NCBI GenBank assembly: GCA_030432815.1
Contig: JAUILB010000076.1
Coordinates: 1-10,901, forward strand
Direction: 5' to 3'
DNA: 10,901 nt
Origin: Alphaproteobacteria bacterium
GTDB lineage: Bacteria; Pseudomonadota; Alphaproteobacteria; Sphingomonadales; Emcibacteraceae
The first letter of the stretch is position 1, and each line of letters starts with the position of its first letter. Shown here in pieces: positions 1 through 7,278 of this stretch. The translations under genes and the position numbers were made by a program. The notes beneath the pieces were generated by a model that was not told where the DNA came from, ran no database searches, and was given only the letters and a program-made list of their open reading frames with translations.

Positions 1-1
1 A

Positions 2-568
2 AAAGCAGGAAGATTTCGTGAAGACCTTCATTTCAGATTGAATGTCGTAAATTTGAATATCCCGCCGCTACGAAAACGTCCTGAAGATATCCGAGTTCTT
101 TGCAAGCATTTCGCCAAAAAATATGCCGAATTCAACGCAATCGCAGAAAAAAAGGTTTCTGATGAAGCCATGCAGGTTTTAATCAATCATGGCTGGCCCG
201 GCAATGTTCGTGAGCTGGAAAATACTGTGCACCGTGCTGTACTTCTGACGTCAGGTTCTGAGATCAGTAAAAATGATATTTTACTGCCAGATGGGAAACC
301 ACACATTGAAATTCAATCTCAGACCCACAAAGGAAACTCACCGGATGGAACAGAGCCATTATCCACATCAAGTATGGTTGGTAAAACCGTATCCGATGTC
401 GAACGCGATTTAATTATTGATACACTTAAACATTGCCTTGGCAACAGAACTCATGCGGCAAATATTTTAGGAATTTCGATCAGAACCTTAAGAAATAAAC
501 TCAACATCTATATGTCAGAAGGCGTAAATGTACCTAGTCCCGGGGACGGGCAACCAACCTCTCTTTGA
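2..568 (+). CDS. flbD: Sigma-54-dependent flagellar regulator, FlbD type (3' part)
   Basis: This is the C-terminal part of a bacterial enhancer-binding protein that activates sigma-54 promoters of late flagellar genes. The reading frame is open to the left edge, so the receiver domain and most of the AAA+ domain lie outside the window; a TTG at 38 is internal and not the start. Visible parts are the GRFREDLHFRLNVV segment of the AAA+ domain at the edge, the proline/arginine-rich IPPLRKRPEDI segment, and the sensor-II motif GWPGNVREL (191-217). A linker follows, then a Fis-type helix-turn-helix with GNRTHAANILGISIRTL (about 440-490). That helix-turn-helix and the position just upstream of flhA are typical of alphaproteobacterial FlbD. 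It ends with TGA 20 bp before flhA, so the two are probably co-transcribed. A FleQ/FlrC-like name is possible, but FlbD fits this context better. Confidence 0.85.
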   Translation, partial: KAGRFREDLHFRLNVVNLNIPPLRKRPEDIRVLCKHFAKKYAEFNAIAEKKVSDEAMQVLINHGWPGNVRELENTVHRAVLLTSGSEISKNDILLPDGKPHIEIQSQTHKGNSPDGTEPLSTSSMVGKTVSDVERDLIIDTLKHCLGNRTHAANILGISIRTLRNKLNIYMSEGVNVPSPGDGQPTSL

Positions 569-588
569 AGAAGAAATGAAGTAATTAA

Positions 589-2685
589 ATGAGCGATACT
601 TCCGCAAATAACGTCTTGGGTGGAGCTTCCGGTTTTTTCACCGGCAGGTCAGATATCATGATGGCCATAGGGGTAGTCTGTATTCTTACAGTGTTATTCC
701 TGCCCCTGCCTCCCTGGTTGCTTGACTTCAGCCTGACAATTTCCATTACCTTTTCCATCATGGTACTTATGACCTGCCTGTTTATTGAAAAGCCGCTTGA
801 ATTTAATGCTTTTCCAACGGTTCTTTTGATATCAACGATGATCAGGCTTTCGCTTAACGTGGCGTCAACCAGACTTATTTTAACCGAAGGGCATACAGGA
901 CAGGATGCTGCCGGTAACTTGATTGGTGCCTTGGGATCCCTGGTCATAAGCGGAAGTTACATAATAGGGCTTATCCTTTTTTCAATACTGCTAATTGTTA
1001 ACTTTATGGTGATCACAAAAGGTTCCGGCCGGATCGCCGAGGTTGCGGCAAGGTTTAGCCTTGATGCCATGCCAGGTAAGCAGATGGCCATTGACGCTGA
1101 TTTATCATCAGGACTTATTGATGAGGATGAGGCCCGTGCACGGCGCAAAAACCTGGAAGATGAAAGCACATTTTTTGGCGCCATGGACGGCGCATCCAAA
1201 TATGTTCGTGGCGATGCAATTGCGGGTCTTTTGATTACATTTATCAATATCATCGGTGGTATCATCATCGGGGTTGCACAAAATGGCATGTCATTTAATC
1301 AGGCCGCAAATGCTTATACCCTGCTTACGATTGGTGATGGTCTGGTTAGTCAAATTCCGGCACTGATTGTATCGTTGGCCGCAGGTCTACTCATAACAAA
1401 AGCAGGTATAACAGGCAAAACAAACGTGGCGTTGTTTGGACAACTGTCAAATCATCCCCGTGCCCTGTTCGTTGGAGGTGGTCTTCTATTTTGTATGTCT
1501 GTTCTACCTGGCATACCATTTTTACCTTTCGCCTTCTTTGCCGCAATATTAACCACGATCGGTGTCACAATGTCACGAAAACAGGTCGAAGAAGAACAAG
1601 TGGCGGAACAGCTGGCGATCGAGGAAAAAGTAAAAGATGCAGAGCCTGTCGAAGAACCAATTACATCTGCACTCATCATTGATCCCATTAGACTTGAATT
1701 AGGTTACAGTCTCTTATCCCTTATTAACGATGAAACTGGTGTCAGACTTACTGACCAAATAAAGGCACTGCGTAGACAATTAGCATCAGAAATGGGTTTT
1801 GTAATGCCGTCTGTTCGCATACTGGATAATATGCAGCTTCCGGCCAATACCTATGTAATCCGATTAAAAGAAACGGAAAGTGGCAGAGGGGATATTCGTC
1901 CCAATATGTTAATGGTGATGGATCCCCGCGGTGAAGAAGTGGCACTGCAAGGTGAGGTAACCACCGAGCCGGCTTTTGGGCTTCCCGCCGTTTGGGTTGA
2001 TGCGAGCATGAAAGAAGAAGCATCTTTTCGTGGTTATACTGTTGTCGATGCATCAACAGTCATCACAACGCATATCACCGAGGTAATCAAGGATAATATG
2101 TCCGAGCTGTTATCATACGCAGAAGTTCAGAAATTGCTTGATGATCTGCCAAGTGAACATCAAAAACTTGTATCTGATCTAATTCCCTCGCAAATATCAC
2201 AAAGTGGCGTTCAGCGAATACTGCAAAATCTGTTAAGTGAGCGCGTTTCCATAAGAGATCTTCCAACAATTATGGAAGGTATATCCGAAGCAAGTGGATA
2301 TACACAGAATATTATAATAGTGACAGAACATGTAAGAACCCGTCTCGCCCGACAAATCAGCTACGACAACGCTGATGGAAATAATATTGTGTCACTTATC
2401 AATATGTCACCGGAATGGGAACAGAATTTCATTGAAAGCCTTGTTGGCCAGGGAGAGGAAAAGCAGCTTGCAATGGCACCTAGCAAACTGCAGGAATTTA
2501 TAGGCCTTGTTCGTATGACCTTTGAAGATCAGGCACATTCAGGTGAGCTTCCGGTTTTACTGACAAGCCCAATGATCCGGCCCTATGTCCGGTCAATCAT
2601 TGAGCGCTTTAGACCCGCGACCGTCGTCCTTTCACAGAATGAAATTCATCCAAAAGTAAAAATTAAAACACTGGGACAAATTTAA
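589..2685 (+). CDS. flhA: FlhA, flagellar type III export gate protein
   Basis: FlhA is the inner-membrane gate of the flagellar export apparatus; its cytoplasmic ring docks substrates and chaperones. The 698 residues match the usual family length. The N-terminal half has about eight hydrophobic segments (roughly residues 22-40, 44-65, 75-95, 115-143, 211-230, 244-270, 290-308 and 309-328). Between them lies the conserved cytoplasmic FHIPEP loop, with ITKGSGRIAEVAARF (142-156), DAMPGKQMAIDADL (159-172) and GAMDGASKYVRGDAIAG (197-213). A glutamate-rich linker (about 332-355) leads into the soluble C-terminal domain, which carries the normal ordered segments up to the end. The ATG at 589 is preceded by a purine-rich stretch (567-581) but only a weak Shine-Dalgarno match, consistent with read-through translation from flbD. 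No key region is missing. Virulence-type homologues (SctV) are excluded by the flagellar neighbours. Confidence 0.97.
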   Translation: MSDTSANNVLGGASGFFTGRSDIMMAIGVVCILTVLFLPLPPWLLDFSLTISITFSIMVLMTCLFIEKPLEFNAFPTVLLISTMIRLSLNVASTRLILTEGHTGQDAAGNLIGALGSLVISGSYIIGLILFSILLIVNFMVITKGSGRIAEVAARFSLDAMPGKQMAIDADLSSGLIDEDEARARRKNLEDESTFFGAMDGASKYVRGDAIAGLLITFINIIGGIIIGVAQNGMSFNQAANAYTLLTIGDGLVSQIPALIVSLAAGLLITKAGITGKTNVALFGQLSNHPRALFVGGGLLFCMSVLPGIPFLPFAFFAAILTTIGVTMSRKQVEEEQVAEQLAIEEKVKDAEPVEEPITSALIIDPIRLELGYSLLSLINDETGVRLTDQIKALRRQLASEMGFVMPSVRILDNMQLPANTYVIRLKETESGRGDIRPNMLMVMDPRGEEVALQGEVTTEPAFGLPAVWVDASMKEEASFRGYTVVDASTVITTHITEVIKDNMSELLSYAEVQKLLDDLPSEHQKLVSDLIPSQISQSGVQRILQNLLSERVSIRDLPTIMEGISEASGYTQNIIIVTEHVRTRLARQISYDNADGNNIVSLINMSPEWEQNFIESLVGQGEEKQLAMAPSKLQEFIGLVRMTFEDQAHSGELPVLLTSPMIRPYVRSIIERFRPATVVLSQNEIHPKVKIKTLGQI

Positions 2686-2733
2686 CCCCTCACAGTTTTG
2701 GTGATTTTTACAATTAATATTGGTATAAGGAAA

Positions 2734-2749
2734 ATTTATATCGATAAAT
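2734..2749 (+). promoter_or_regulatory. Small hairpin in the flhF leader
   Basis: The 80-bp gap between flhA and flhF contains ATTTAT (2734-2739) and ATAAAT (2744-2749) around a 4-base loop. It lies just ahead of the flhF ribosome-binding site AGGGA (2753-2757), which is 8 bases from the ATG at 2766. The arms are pure A/T, so the structure would be weak. A second small inverted repeat, TCAC/GTGA followed by a T run, sits right after flhA (about 2690-2707) and could slow transcription. I see no sigma-54 -24/-12 element here, so flhF probably depends on upstream transcription. Confidence 0.2.
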
Positions 2750-2765
2750 ATTAGGGACTTAACAA

Positions 2766-3809
2766 ATGAAGCTGAAGATCTTTAGTGCCCCAAGCATGGA
2801 AGAAGCTTTAAAACTTGTGCGAAAATCGCTAGGCGATGACGCTGTCATTATCGATAGTATGGAACAGGAAATAGATGGGGAGGTTGTTGCAAAAGTAACT
2901 GCAGCAATTGAATCTCCTGCCCCACGTATAAATCCGCACTTGCATCCAGCCCCGAGGCCCGTTTCAGCACCAATAAAAAAGTCCCTGCGCGAATTGGAAG
3001 AAGAATATCTGGAAAATGAAGGTCTGGATCTTGTTGCCAGCCTGAGCCACCATGGTCTTGCAGACAGTATAAAACTAAAACTGCTGGATCTTGGTCAGTC
3101 TTTGGAATGTGAAACGCCACAGCTTACGTTAGCATCGGCACTCGGCAGTATGTATCATTTTGAGCCCATTATATACTCCAAACCACCCAGACCGCTGATG
3201 CTAATTGGGCCGCCTGGTGCGGGTAAAACAATCACTGCTGCGAAACTGGCCAGCCAGTTTATTCTGGGTGGAATATCTACACATTTGATCAGCACGGATG
3301 TATTCAGAACGGGAGGCGTTGCCCAACTAGAAGGATATGCAGCAGTGCTTAAAACCAGTCTTACAGAGGCTGAAAAACCGGAAGATTTACAAGTTGCAAT
3401 TGAAACGGCAACGAAAAAGAATGACGCCATCATCATAGATTCAATGGGATATAATCCATATAACGAAACTGAAATGGCAGAATTACATCGTTTTCTAAAA
3501 ACTGTGAATGTAGAAGCCATTCTCGTCACATCAGCAGGTATTGATCCCTATGAAGCAAGAGAAATTGGTGAAACATATGCAAAACTGGGTATCAAACGTT
3601 TTATCACAACCAAAATTGATGTAGCACGGCGATATGCCAGTATGCTGACCATCGCCGAACATGGAAAAATGGCTTTTGCGGGGGTAGGCATAACACCATA
3701 TCTTGGCGATGGAATTGAACCACTTGACGCCTTAAAACTGGCAAAGTTACTAACTAGAATTCCCAAGAAAAACAATTTCACTTTTGATAGAGAGGGAAGC
3801 AATGAATAA
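2766..3809 (+). CDS. flhF: FlhF, SRP-family GTPase for flagellar placement
   Basis: FlhF is a GTPase of the Ffh/FtsY family that recruits early flagellar parts to their site, usually the cell pole, and pairs with FlhG. The N-terminus MKLKIFSAPSMEEALKLVRK and the segment GDDAVIIDS (23-31) match the FlhF B domain. A proline-rich linker (about 50-70) and a short N domain follow. The G domain has the P-loop GPPGAGKT (148-155), a G2-like segment TDVFRTGGVAQL (177-188), an unusual G3 D-S-M-G (225-228), and the G4 motif TKID (282-285). At 347 residues it is shorter than many FlhF proteins, and the diverged G2/G3 motifs resemble other alphaproteobacterial FlhF-like proteins as I remember them. The start is an ATG with AGGGA 8 bases upstream. 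Its last codons overlap flhG. Confidence 0.88.
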   Translation: MKLKIFSAPSMEEALKLVRKSLGDDAVIIDSMEQEIDGEVVAKVTAAIESPAPRINPHLHPAPRPVSAPIKKSLRELEEEYLENEGLDLVASLSHHGLADSIKLKLLDLGQSLECETPQLTLASALGSMYHFEPIIYSKPPRPLMLIGPPGAGKTITAAKLASQFILGGISTHLISTDVFRTGGVAQLEGYAAVLKTSLTEAEKPEDLQVAIETATKKNDAIIIDSMGYNPYNETEMAELHRFLKTVNVEAILVTSAGIDPYEAREIGETYAKLGIKRFITTKIDVARRYASMLTIAEHGKMAFAGVGITPYLGDGIEPLDALKLAKLLTRIPKKNNFTFDREGSNE

Positions 3810-4572
3810 TTCAGATAATAGTCCTCTGGAGTTTGAACAAAATCTGGTGACCGTTGCTTCCGGAAAAGGCGGCGTTGGCAAAACATGGTTTGCGACAACC
3901 CTATGCCACGCCCTTTCACAACGCGGTAAAAAAGCGCTTCTTTTTGATTGCGATTTTGGGCTTGCTAATATTGATATTCAGTTAGGATTAATACCTGAAC
4001 ACGATCTGGGACAGGTTATTTCAAATGAAATAGCCCTTGAACAGGCCATTTATCCAAAATCAAAATCCGGCCTAAGCTTCGATGTAATTTCCGGACAGTC
4101 CGGAAGCGGTGCTCTTGCTTCATTAAAAATAGACCGGCTTATCGACATGGGCGCGCGTATCTGTAATTTGGCGCAACATTATGATTATACCATTTTGGAT
4201 TTGGGAGCAGGGGTTGAGAATTCAGTCATGACACTTGCGCGTGCTTCTGACAAGGTCATAGTCGTTATTACAGCAGACCCGACATCACTTACTGATGCAT
4301 ATGCATTTATTAAGCTTCATAATATGAGAAACAACGATGCAGATATCGAAATAGTAGTCAATATGGCAGAGGATCAGAATGAGGGGCGGCGAGCCTTTGA
4401 AAAAATTCAGAAAGTGTGTCAGAATTTCCTAAATATATCGCCCACATTATTGGGTATTATAAATCGCGACAAACATGTTGCAAACGCAATACGTGCGCAA
4501 TTGCCTTTGCTTAGCAGATACCCCCAAAGCATCGCTGGGGGAAATGTTATTGAAATTGCTAAAAAGCTTTAA
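3802..4572 (+). CDS. flhG: FlhG, MinD/ParA-like ATPase for flagellar number
   Basis: FlhG is a MinD-type ATPase that limits flagellar number and, in well-studied bacteria, stimulates FlhF. I use the ATG at 3802, preceded by AGAGGGA (3791-3797), giving 256 residues; a TTG at 3784 in the same frame is a less likely start. It shows the deviant Walker A motif SGKGGVGKT (20-28), the Walker A' region FDCDFGLANID (48-58), and LDLGAGVENSV (132-142) at the Walker B position. The final part (LPLLSRYPQS) matches FlhG, but the protein then stops almost at once, so it seems to lack the C-terminal amphipathic membrane helix. No DQAxxLR FlhF-activating motif is present in the roughly 18 residues before the P-loop. 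The 8-bp overlap with flhF (3802-3809) suggests translational coupling. A generic MinD/ParA label would be the cautious alternative. Confidence 0.85.
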   Translation: MNNSDNSPLEFEQNLVTVASGKGGVGKTWFATTLCHALSQRGKKALLFDCDFGLANIDIQLGLIPEHDLGQVISNEIALEQAIYPKSKSGLSFDVISGQSGSGALASLKIDRLIDMGARICNLAQHYDYTILDLGAGVENSVMTLARASDKVIVVITADPTSLTDAYAFIKLHNMRNNDADIEIVVNMAEDQNEGRRAFEKIQKVCQNFLNISPTLLGIINRDKHVANAIRAQLPLLSRYPQSIAGGNVIEIAKKL

Positions 4573-4574
4573 AC

Positions 4575-4593
4575 TGGTGTAGACTTGACACCA
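4575..4593 (+). repeat. Perfect 6-bp inverted repeat after flhG
   Basis: TGGTGT (4575-4580) and ACACCA (4588-4593) form a perfect stem with a 7-base loop, starting 3 bases after the flhG stop. The following bases are T-rich but interrupted (TTATATT). It could be a weak terminator or attenuator, or an mRNA-stabilising hairpin between flhG and the FliK-like gene. The stem is short and may be chance. Confidence 0.35.
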
Positions 4594-4621
4594 TTATATT
4601 CGCTTTTATCGGATCGGATGA

Positions 4622-6952
4622 ATGAGTGAAATTACACAACCACCTCCAGACGTAACACCGCAGGGATCAAATTCCCGTGTTGGCCGATTAAGTGCGGCAT
4701 CAGATCAAAATGCTTCCAACAAACAATCCACCGAACAACAGGCCGGAAAAAAAGCAGCTGAAGTTGAACCCGAAAAGAAGGTTTCCCATCATGATCCCGC
4801 TGTCACGCTTGCATCAACACTGTCGAAACTGGATGCTGGCAGTTATTTTCAGGGAACAATAAGCGGACAAGACAGTGACGGAAGAACCATTATAAAATCA
4901 GACCTTGGAACCTATTTGGTCAATGTGGAAAAAGCACATTTGGATGATTTTAAAAAAATACAGAAAGACGAACTTCTGGAAATTCGCGTTATTACTATAG
5001 ACAAGCAAATAAAAGCTGAACTCATCAGAAATAGCGATCCTGATAAAATCAATCACAATCTGGCACCTATTCCGGTATCACTTACGTTGACCGATTTGAC
5101 TCATGATCAAACACATGCATTTAAAGGTAAAGAGGCGGAATATCCAAACTATCAACAGCTAGAGAATATTAGATCACAATATAATGCTACCACACTATAC
5201 CGTGCAGAACGCATTGCGAGAGAGATTGGCGAAAAACTTGATAATTTACCCCTGCCGACATCAGCGCCCAACTATACTGTTTATGCACCAACCTCACCAC
5301 AAACTGAAGAATTAGCCAGAACCAGCCCGCGACAGATTTATTCAAATGTATTTATTCAGGAAGTAAATACATCAAATAACCAATTGCAATCATCCGCAAC
5401 ATTACAAAACCAGGATCTAACATTTCACAATTTGCTAGGGGCAGATTTAAATGTTGAAGTCATTAAAACAGTCCCCCAGACAGCCATCGTGTTGCCAGAA
5501 GGAATACCTGACGCTGTAAAAAAAGAAATCAGCGCACTTACGCCACTTGATAACGTTATAAAGGGACAAAAATTAAATATAAATATTTCTGCCATCGCTG
5601 TTCCTGAAACAAGAAGCACAAATTTATTAAATCCGGAAGTCACGCAATCAAAAAGTTCGCATGAAAATCTGCAAATTTCTTCTCACAATCCGGACGCCTT
5701 ATCACAATTGGAAAATAAGGCGCAAACACCTTCTATCAACCAAGATATTCTGCCACCCCAAACACAGGATACGTTCAATTCACCACCAGTCATTTCAGGT
5801 ATTATTGTAGATGCATTACAAACGAGTTTAAGCAGTGATACAATATCACTAAATCCAGCCGCTCAGTCTTCGTATGTGAAAAATATTGCAAGTTCGGGCA
5901 GTGAGAGAAAATCAGAATTAGGTGAAAAAAATTACTATCTGGCAACACCTTCTGCCGTCTTAAAATTTAAAAGTAGAACTCCGTTGTTAGCGGGTACTAT
6001 TGTCAGCTTTACGGTTGAGGCTGAAGCGTCACATTCGGAATCTCTATTGAAAAATAAACTGTCTGATACAGATTTAATAACATCAAGAAAAGATTTAACA
6101 AGCGAACCAAACGCAGCTGCTATTATAAATAAAGCTACACCCGAAACTAGTACGCAAACACCTTCTTCCTCTACTCCTTTAAACGCCATTGCACCTGCTC
6201 TAGCAGATAAAATAGAACAATTTATCCCTCAGGAATTGATAGATCTTTCAACGGAATGGAGCAGCATTTCCCTTGCTATGAGTGCCCTTAGCACAACGGC
6301 ATCGAACAGCATGGCAGGAATTATGGCCAGTCGCATACCAAATATGCAAACACCAGAACAATTATCATCAACAATTTTCTTTTTCCTGAGTGCCTTAAAG
6401 TCAGCAACACCGGCAAGAACATGGCTGGGGTCCGACGTTTCAGACAGATTAAGACAATTGGGCGCAGCTAAAGTTATGGACAGTATTAATCACGATTTCA
6501 GCCGTATTGCCAAGCTTGGTGCAAATATACCCCCTGGGGATTGGCGACCACTTCTGATCCCGGCTCAGAACGGTCCGGATTTTATGGCCATTCCCATGAT
6601 AATCAAACATATAACCGGCGAAGAGCAAAAAAATGATAACAAGGATAATCAAAAGGGCCCGGACGAAAAGACAAACGACACACGTTTTATTCTCGAAGTT
6701 AACTTTAGCAACTTCGGCAAAGTAATCCTTGATGGACTTTTAAAAAAATCACGTCTGGATATCATACTGAAATCTCAGGAAGTAATTCCATATGCTATGA
6801 AATCAAAATTATCACGTAAATTCGGAGATGCCATAAGCCATGCCAATTTTGAAGGCGAATTGGTTATAATAGATAACTCTCCAGCAGATATTTCAATTAA
6901 GAAAATGATAGAAAAAGCGACCCATGACGCCAAAATTGAGAAAAAAATCTAA
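4622..6952 (+). CDS. Large FliK-like flagellar protein (probable hook-length control)
   Basis: This 776-residue protein is rich in Ser, Thr, Asn and Gln and has no signal peptide or membrane segment. Residues 1-60 look disordered. The C-terminal part (about 640-776) starts with WRPLLIPAQNGPDF, has a charged insert (about 664-684), then RFILEVNFSNFGKVILDGLL and a helical tail. That pattern of 'RF-beta strand-G-x-V-x-L-D-G' resembles the FliK C-terminal domain, which switches export specificity when hook length is reached. Three diverged beta-rich modules precede it (about 70-135, 268-330 and 388-468). This architecture, next to flhG, fits alphaproteobacterial FliK-like proteins as I remember them, but sequence identity to classical FliK is low, so I give no symbol. 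The ATG at 4622 has only a weak GGAT-type site. The stop codon TAA directly abuts the next ATG. Confidence 0.6.
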   Translation: MSEITQPPPDVTPQGSNSRVGRLSAASDQNASNKQSTEQQAGKKAAEVEPEKKVSHHDPAVTLASTLSKLDAGSYFQGTISGQDSDGRTIIKSDLGTYLVNVEKAHLDDFKKIQKDELLEIRVITIDKQIKAELIRNSDPDKINHNLAPIPVSLTLTDLTHDQTHAFKGKEAEYPNYQQLENIRSQYNATTLYRAERIAREIGEKLDNLPLPTSAPNYTVYAPTSPQTEELARTSPRQIYSNVFIQEVNTSNNQLQSSATLQNQDLTFHNLLGADLNVEVIKTVPQTAIVLPEGIPDAVKKEISALTPLDNVIKGQKLNINISAIAVPETRSTNLLNPEVTQSKSSHENLQISSHNPDALSQLENKAQTPSINQDILPPQTQDTFNSPPVISGIIVDALQTSLSSDTISLNPAAQSSYVKNIASSGSERKSELGEKNYYLATPSAVLKFKSRTPLLAGTIVSFTVEAEASHSESLLKNKLSDTDLITSRKDLTSEPNAAAIINKATPETSTQTPSSSTPLNAIAPALADKIEQFIPQELIDLSTEWSSISLAMSALSTTASNSMAGIMASRIPNMQTPEQLSSTIFFFLSALKSATPARTWLGSDVSDRLRQLGAAKVMDSINHDFSRIAKLGANIPPGDWRPLLIPAQNGPDFMAIPMIIKHITGEEQKNDNKDNQKGPDEKTNDTRFILEVNFSNFGKVILDGLLKKSRLDIILKSQEVIPYAMKSKLSRKFGDAISHANFEGELVIIDNSPADISIKKMIEKATHDAKIEKKI

Positions 6953-7273
6953 ATGAATGATATTATTAAAACCCACTCCATAACCGACACGAGAAAAGAC
7001 TGGTTACTTGTTATAGAAATCAGCAGCCCGGTAAAAATCAAAGTGACTTTAATACCCGATAAGTTAACAGCTGATCATAGCTCCGTTACCCGCTATCTTA
7101 ATGACATGGCGAATAAGGATTGGGAAAACCCTGAAAAAATGATTCTACAAATTATTGAGGATATCAACAACGCACTCGTGCCTAAATGGCTTGAGGTAGC
7201 CTATGAAAAAGACGGGATCATACTAAAAGTTGAAGACAGGCAACCCGGCCTTGAAAATTTGAATTTCCCGTAA
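6953..7273 (+). CDS. Small conserved flagellar-operon protein, QueF-like tunnelling fold
   Basis: This 106-residue protein starts at the base after the preceding TAA (TAAATG), so it is almost certainly translated by coupling. It has no signal peptide, membrane segment or cysteine. Its middle part follows the pattern of QueF, the tunnelling-fold nitrile reductase of queuosine synthesis: a beta strand ending in IPD (34-36), a serine stretch, and RYL (47-49), with the same 13-residue step from Pro to Tyr as in QueF as I recall it. Then come E61, the helix MILQIIEDI (63-71) and PKWLEV (77-82), with the same 16-residue step from Glu to Pro. KDGI (86-89) sits where QueF has RGGI. The QueF catalytic cysteine segment is absent, so reductase activity is unlikely. 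The ending VEDRQPG resembles small proteins I associate with this position in other alphaproteobacteria. Its function is unknown. The fold call is inference from pattern only. Confidence 0.7.
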   Translation: MNDIIKTHSITDTRKDWLLVIEISSPVKIKVTLIPDKLTADHSSVTRYLNDMANKDWENPEKMILQIIEDINNALVPKWLEVAYEKDGIILKVEDRQPGLENLNFP

Positions 7274-7278
7274 TCTTC

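Noticed and set aside
38..40. TTG at 38 as the start of the first gene
   Set aside because: The frame is open to the window edge, and the upstream residues KAGRFREDLHFR continue the conserved AAA+ domain, so this codon is internal.
585..1289. Two minus-strand open frames (120 and 110 codons) opposite the start of flhA
   Set aside because: flhA is unambiguous here, and the antisense products show no domain or start signals.
3784..3801. TTG at 3784 as the flhG start, adding six residues
   Set aside because: The added codons are the ribosome-binding site AGAGGGA of the ATG at 3802, which is the better start.
3548..3919. Open frame of about 123 codons on the minus strand across the flhF-flhG junction
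   Set aside because: It lies wholly opposite two well-supported genes, has no ribosome-binding site and reads as low-complexity Ser/Ile/Pro-rich sequence typical of an antisense shadow.
5063..5078. TGGCAC at about 5063 as a sigma-54 -24 element
   Set aside because: It lies inside the FliK-like coding region and no GC dinucleotide or TTGC element follows at the -12 distance.
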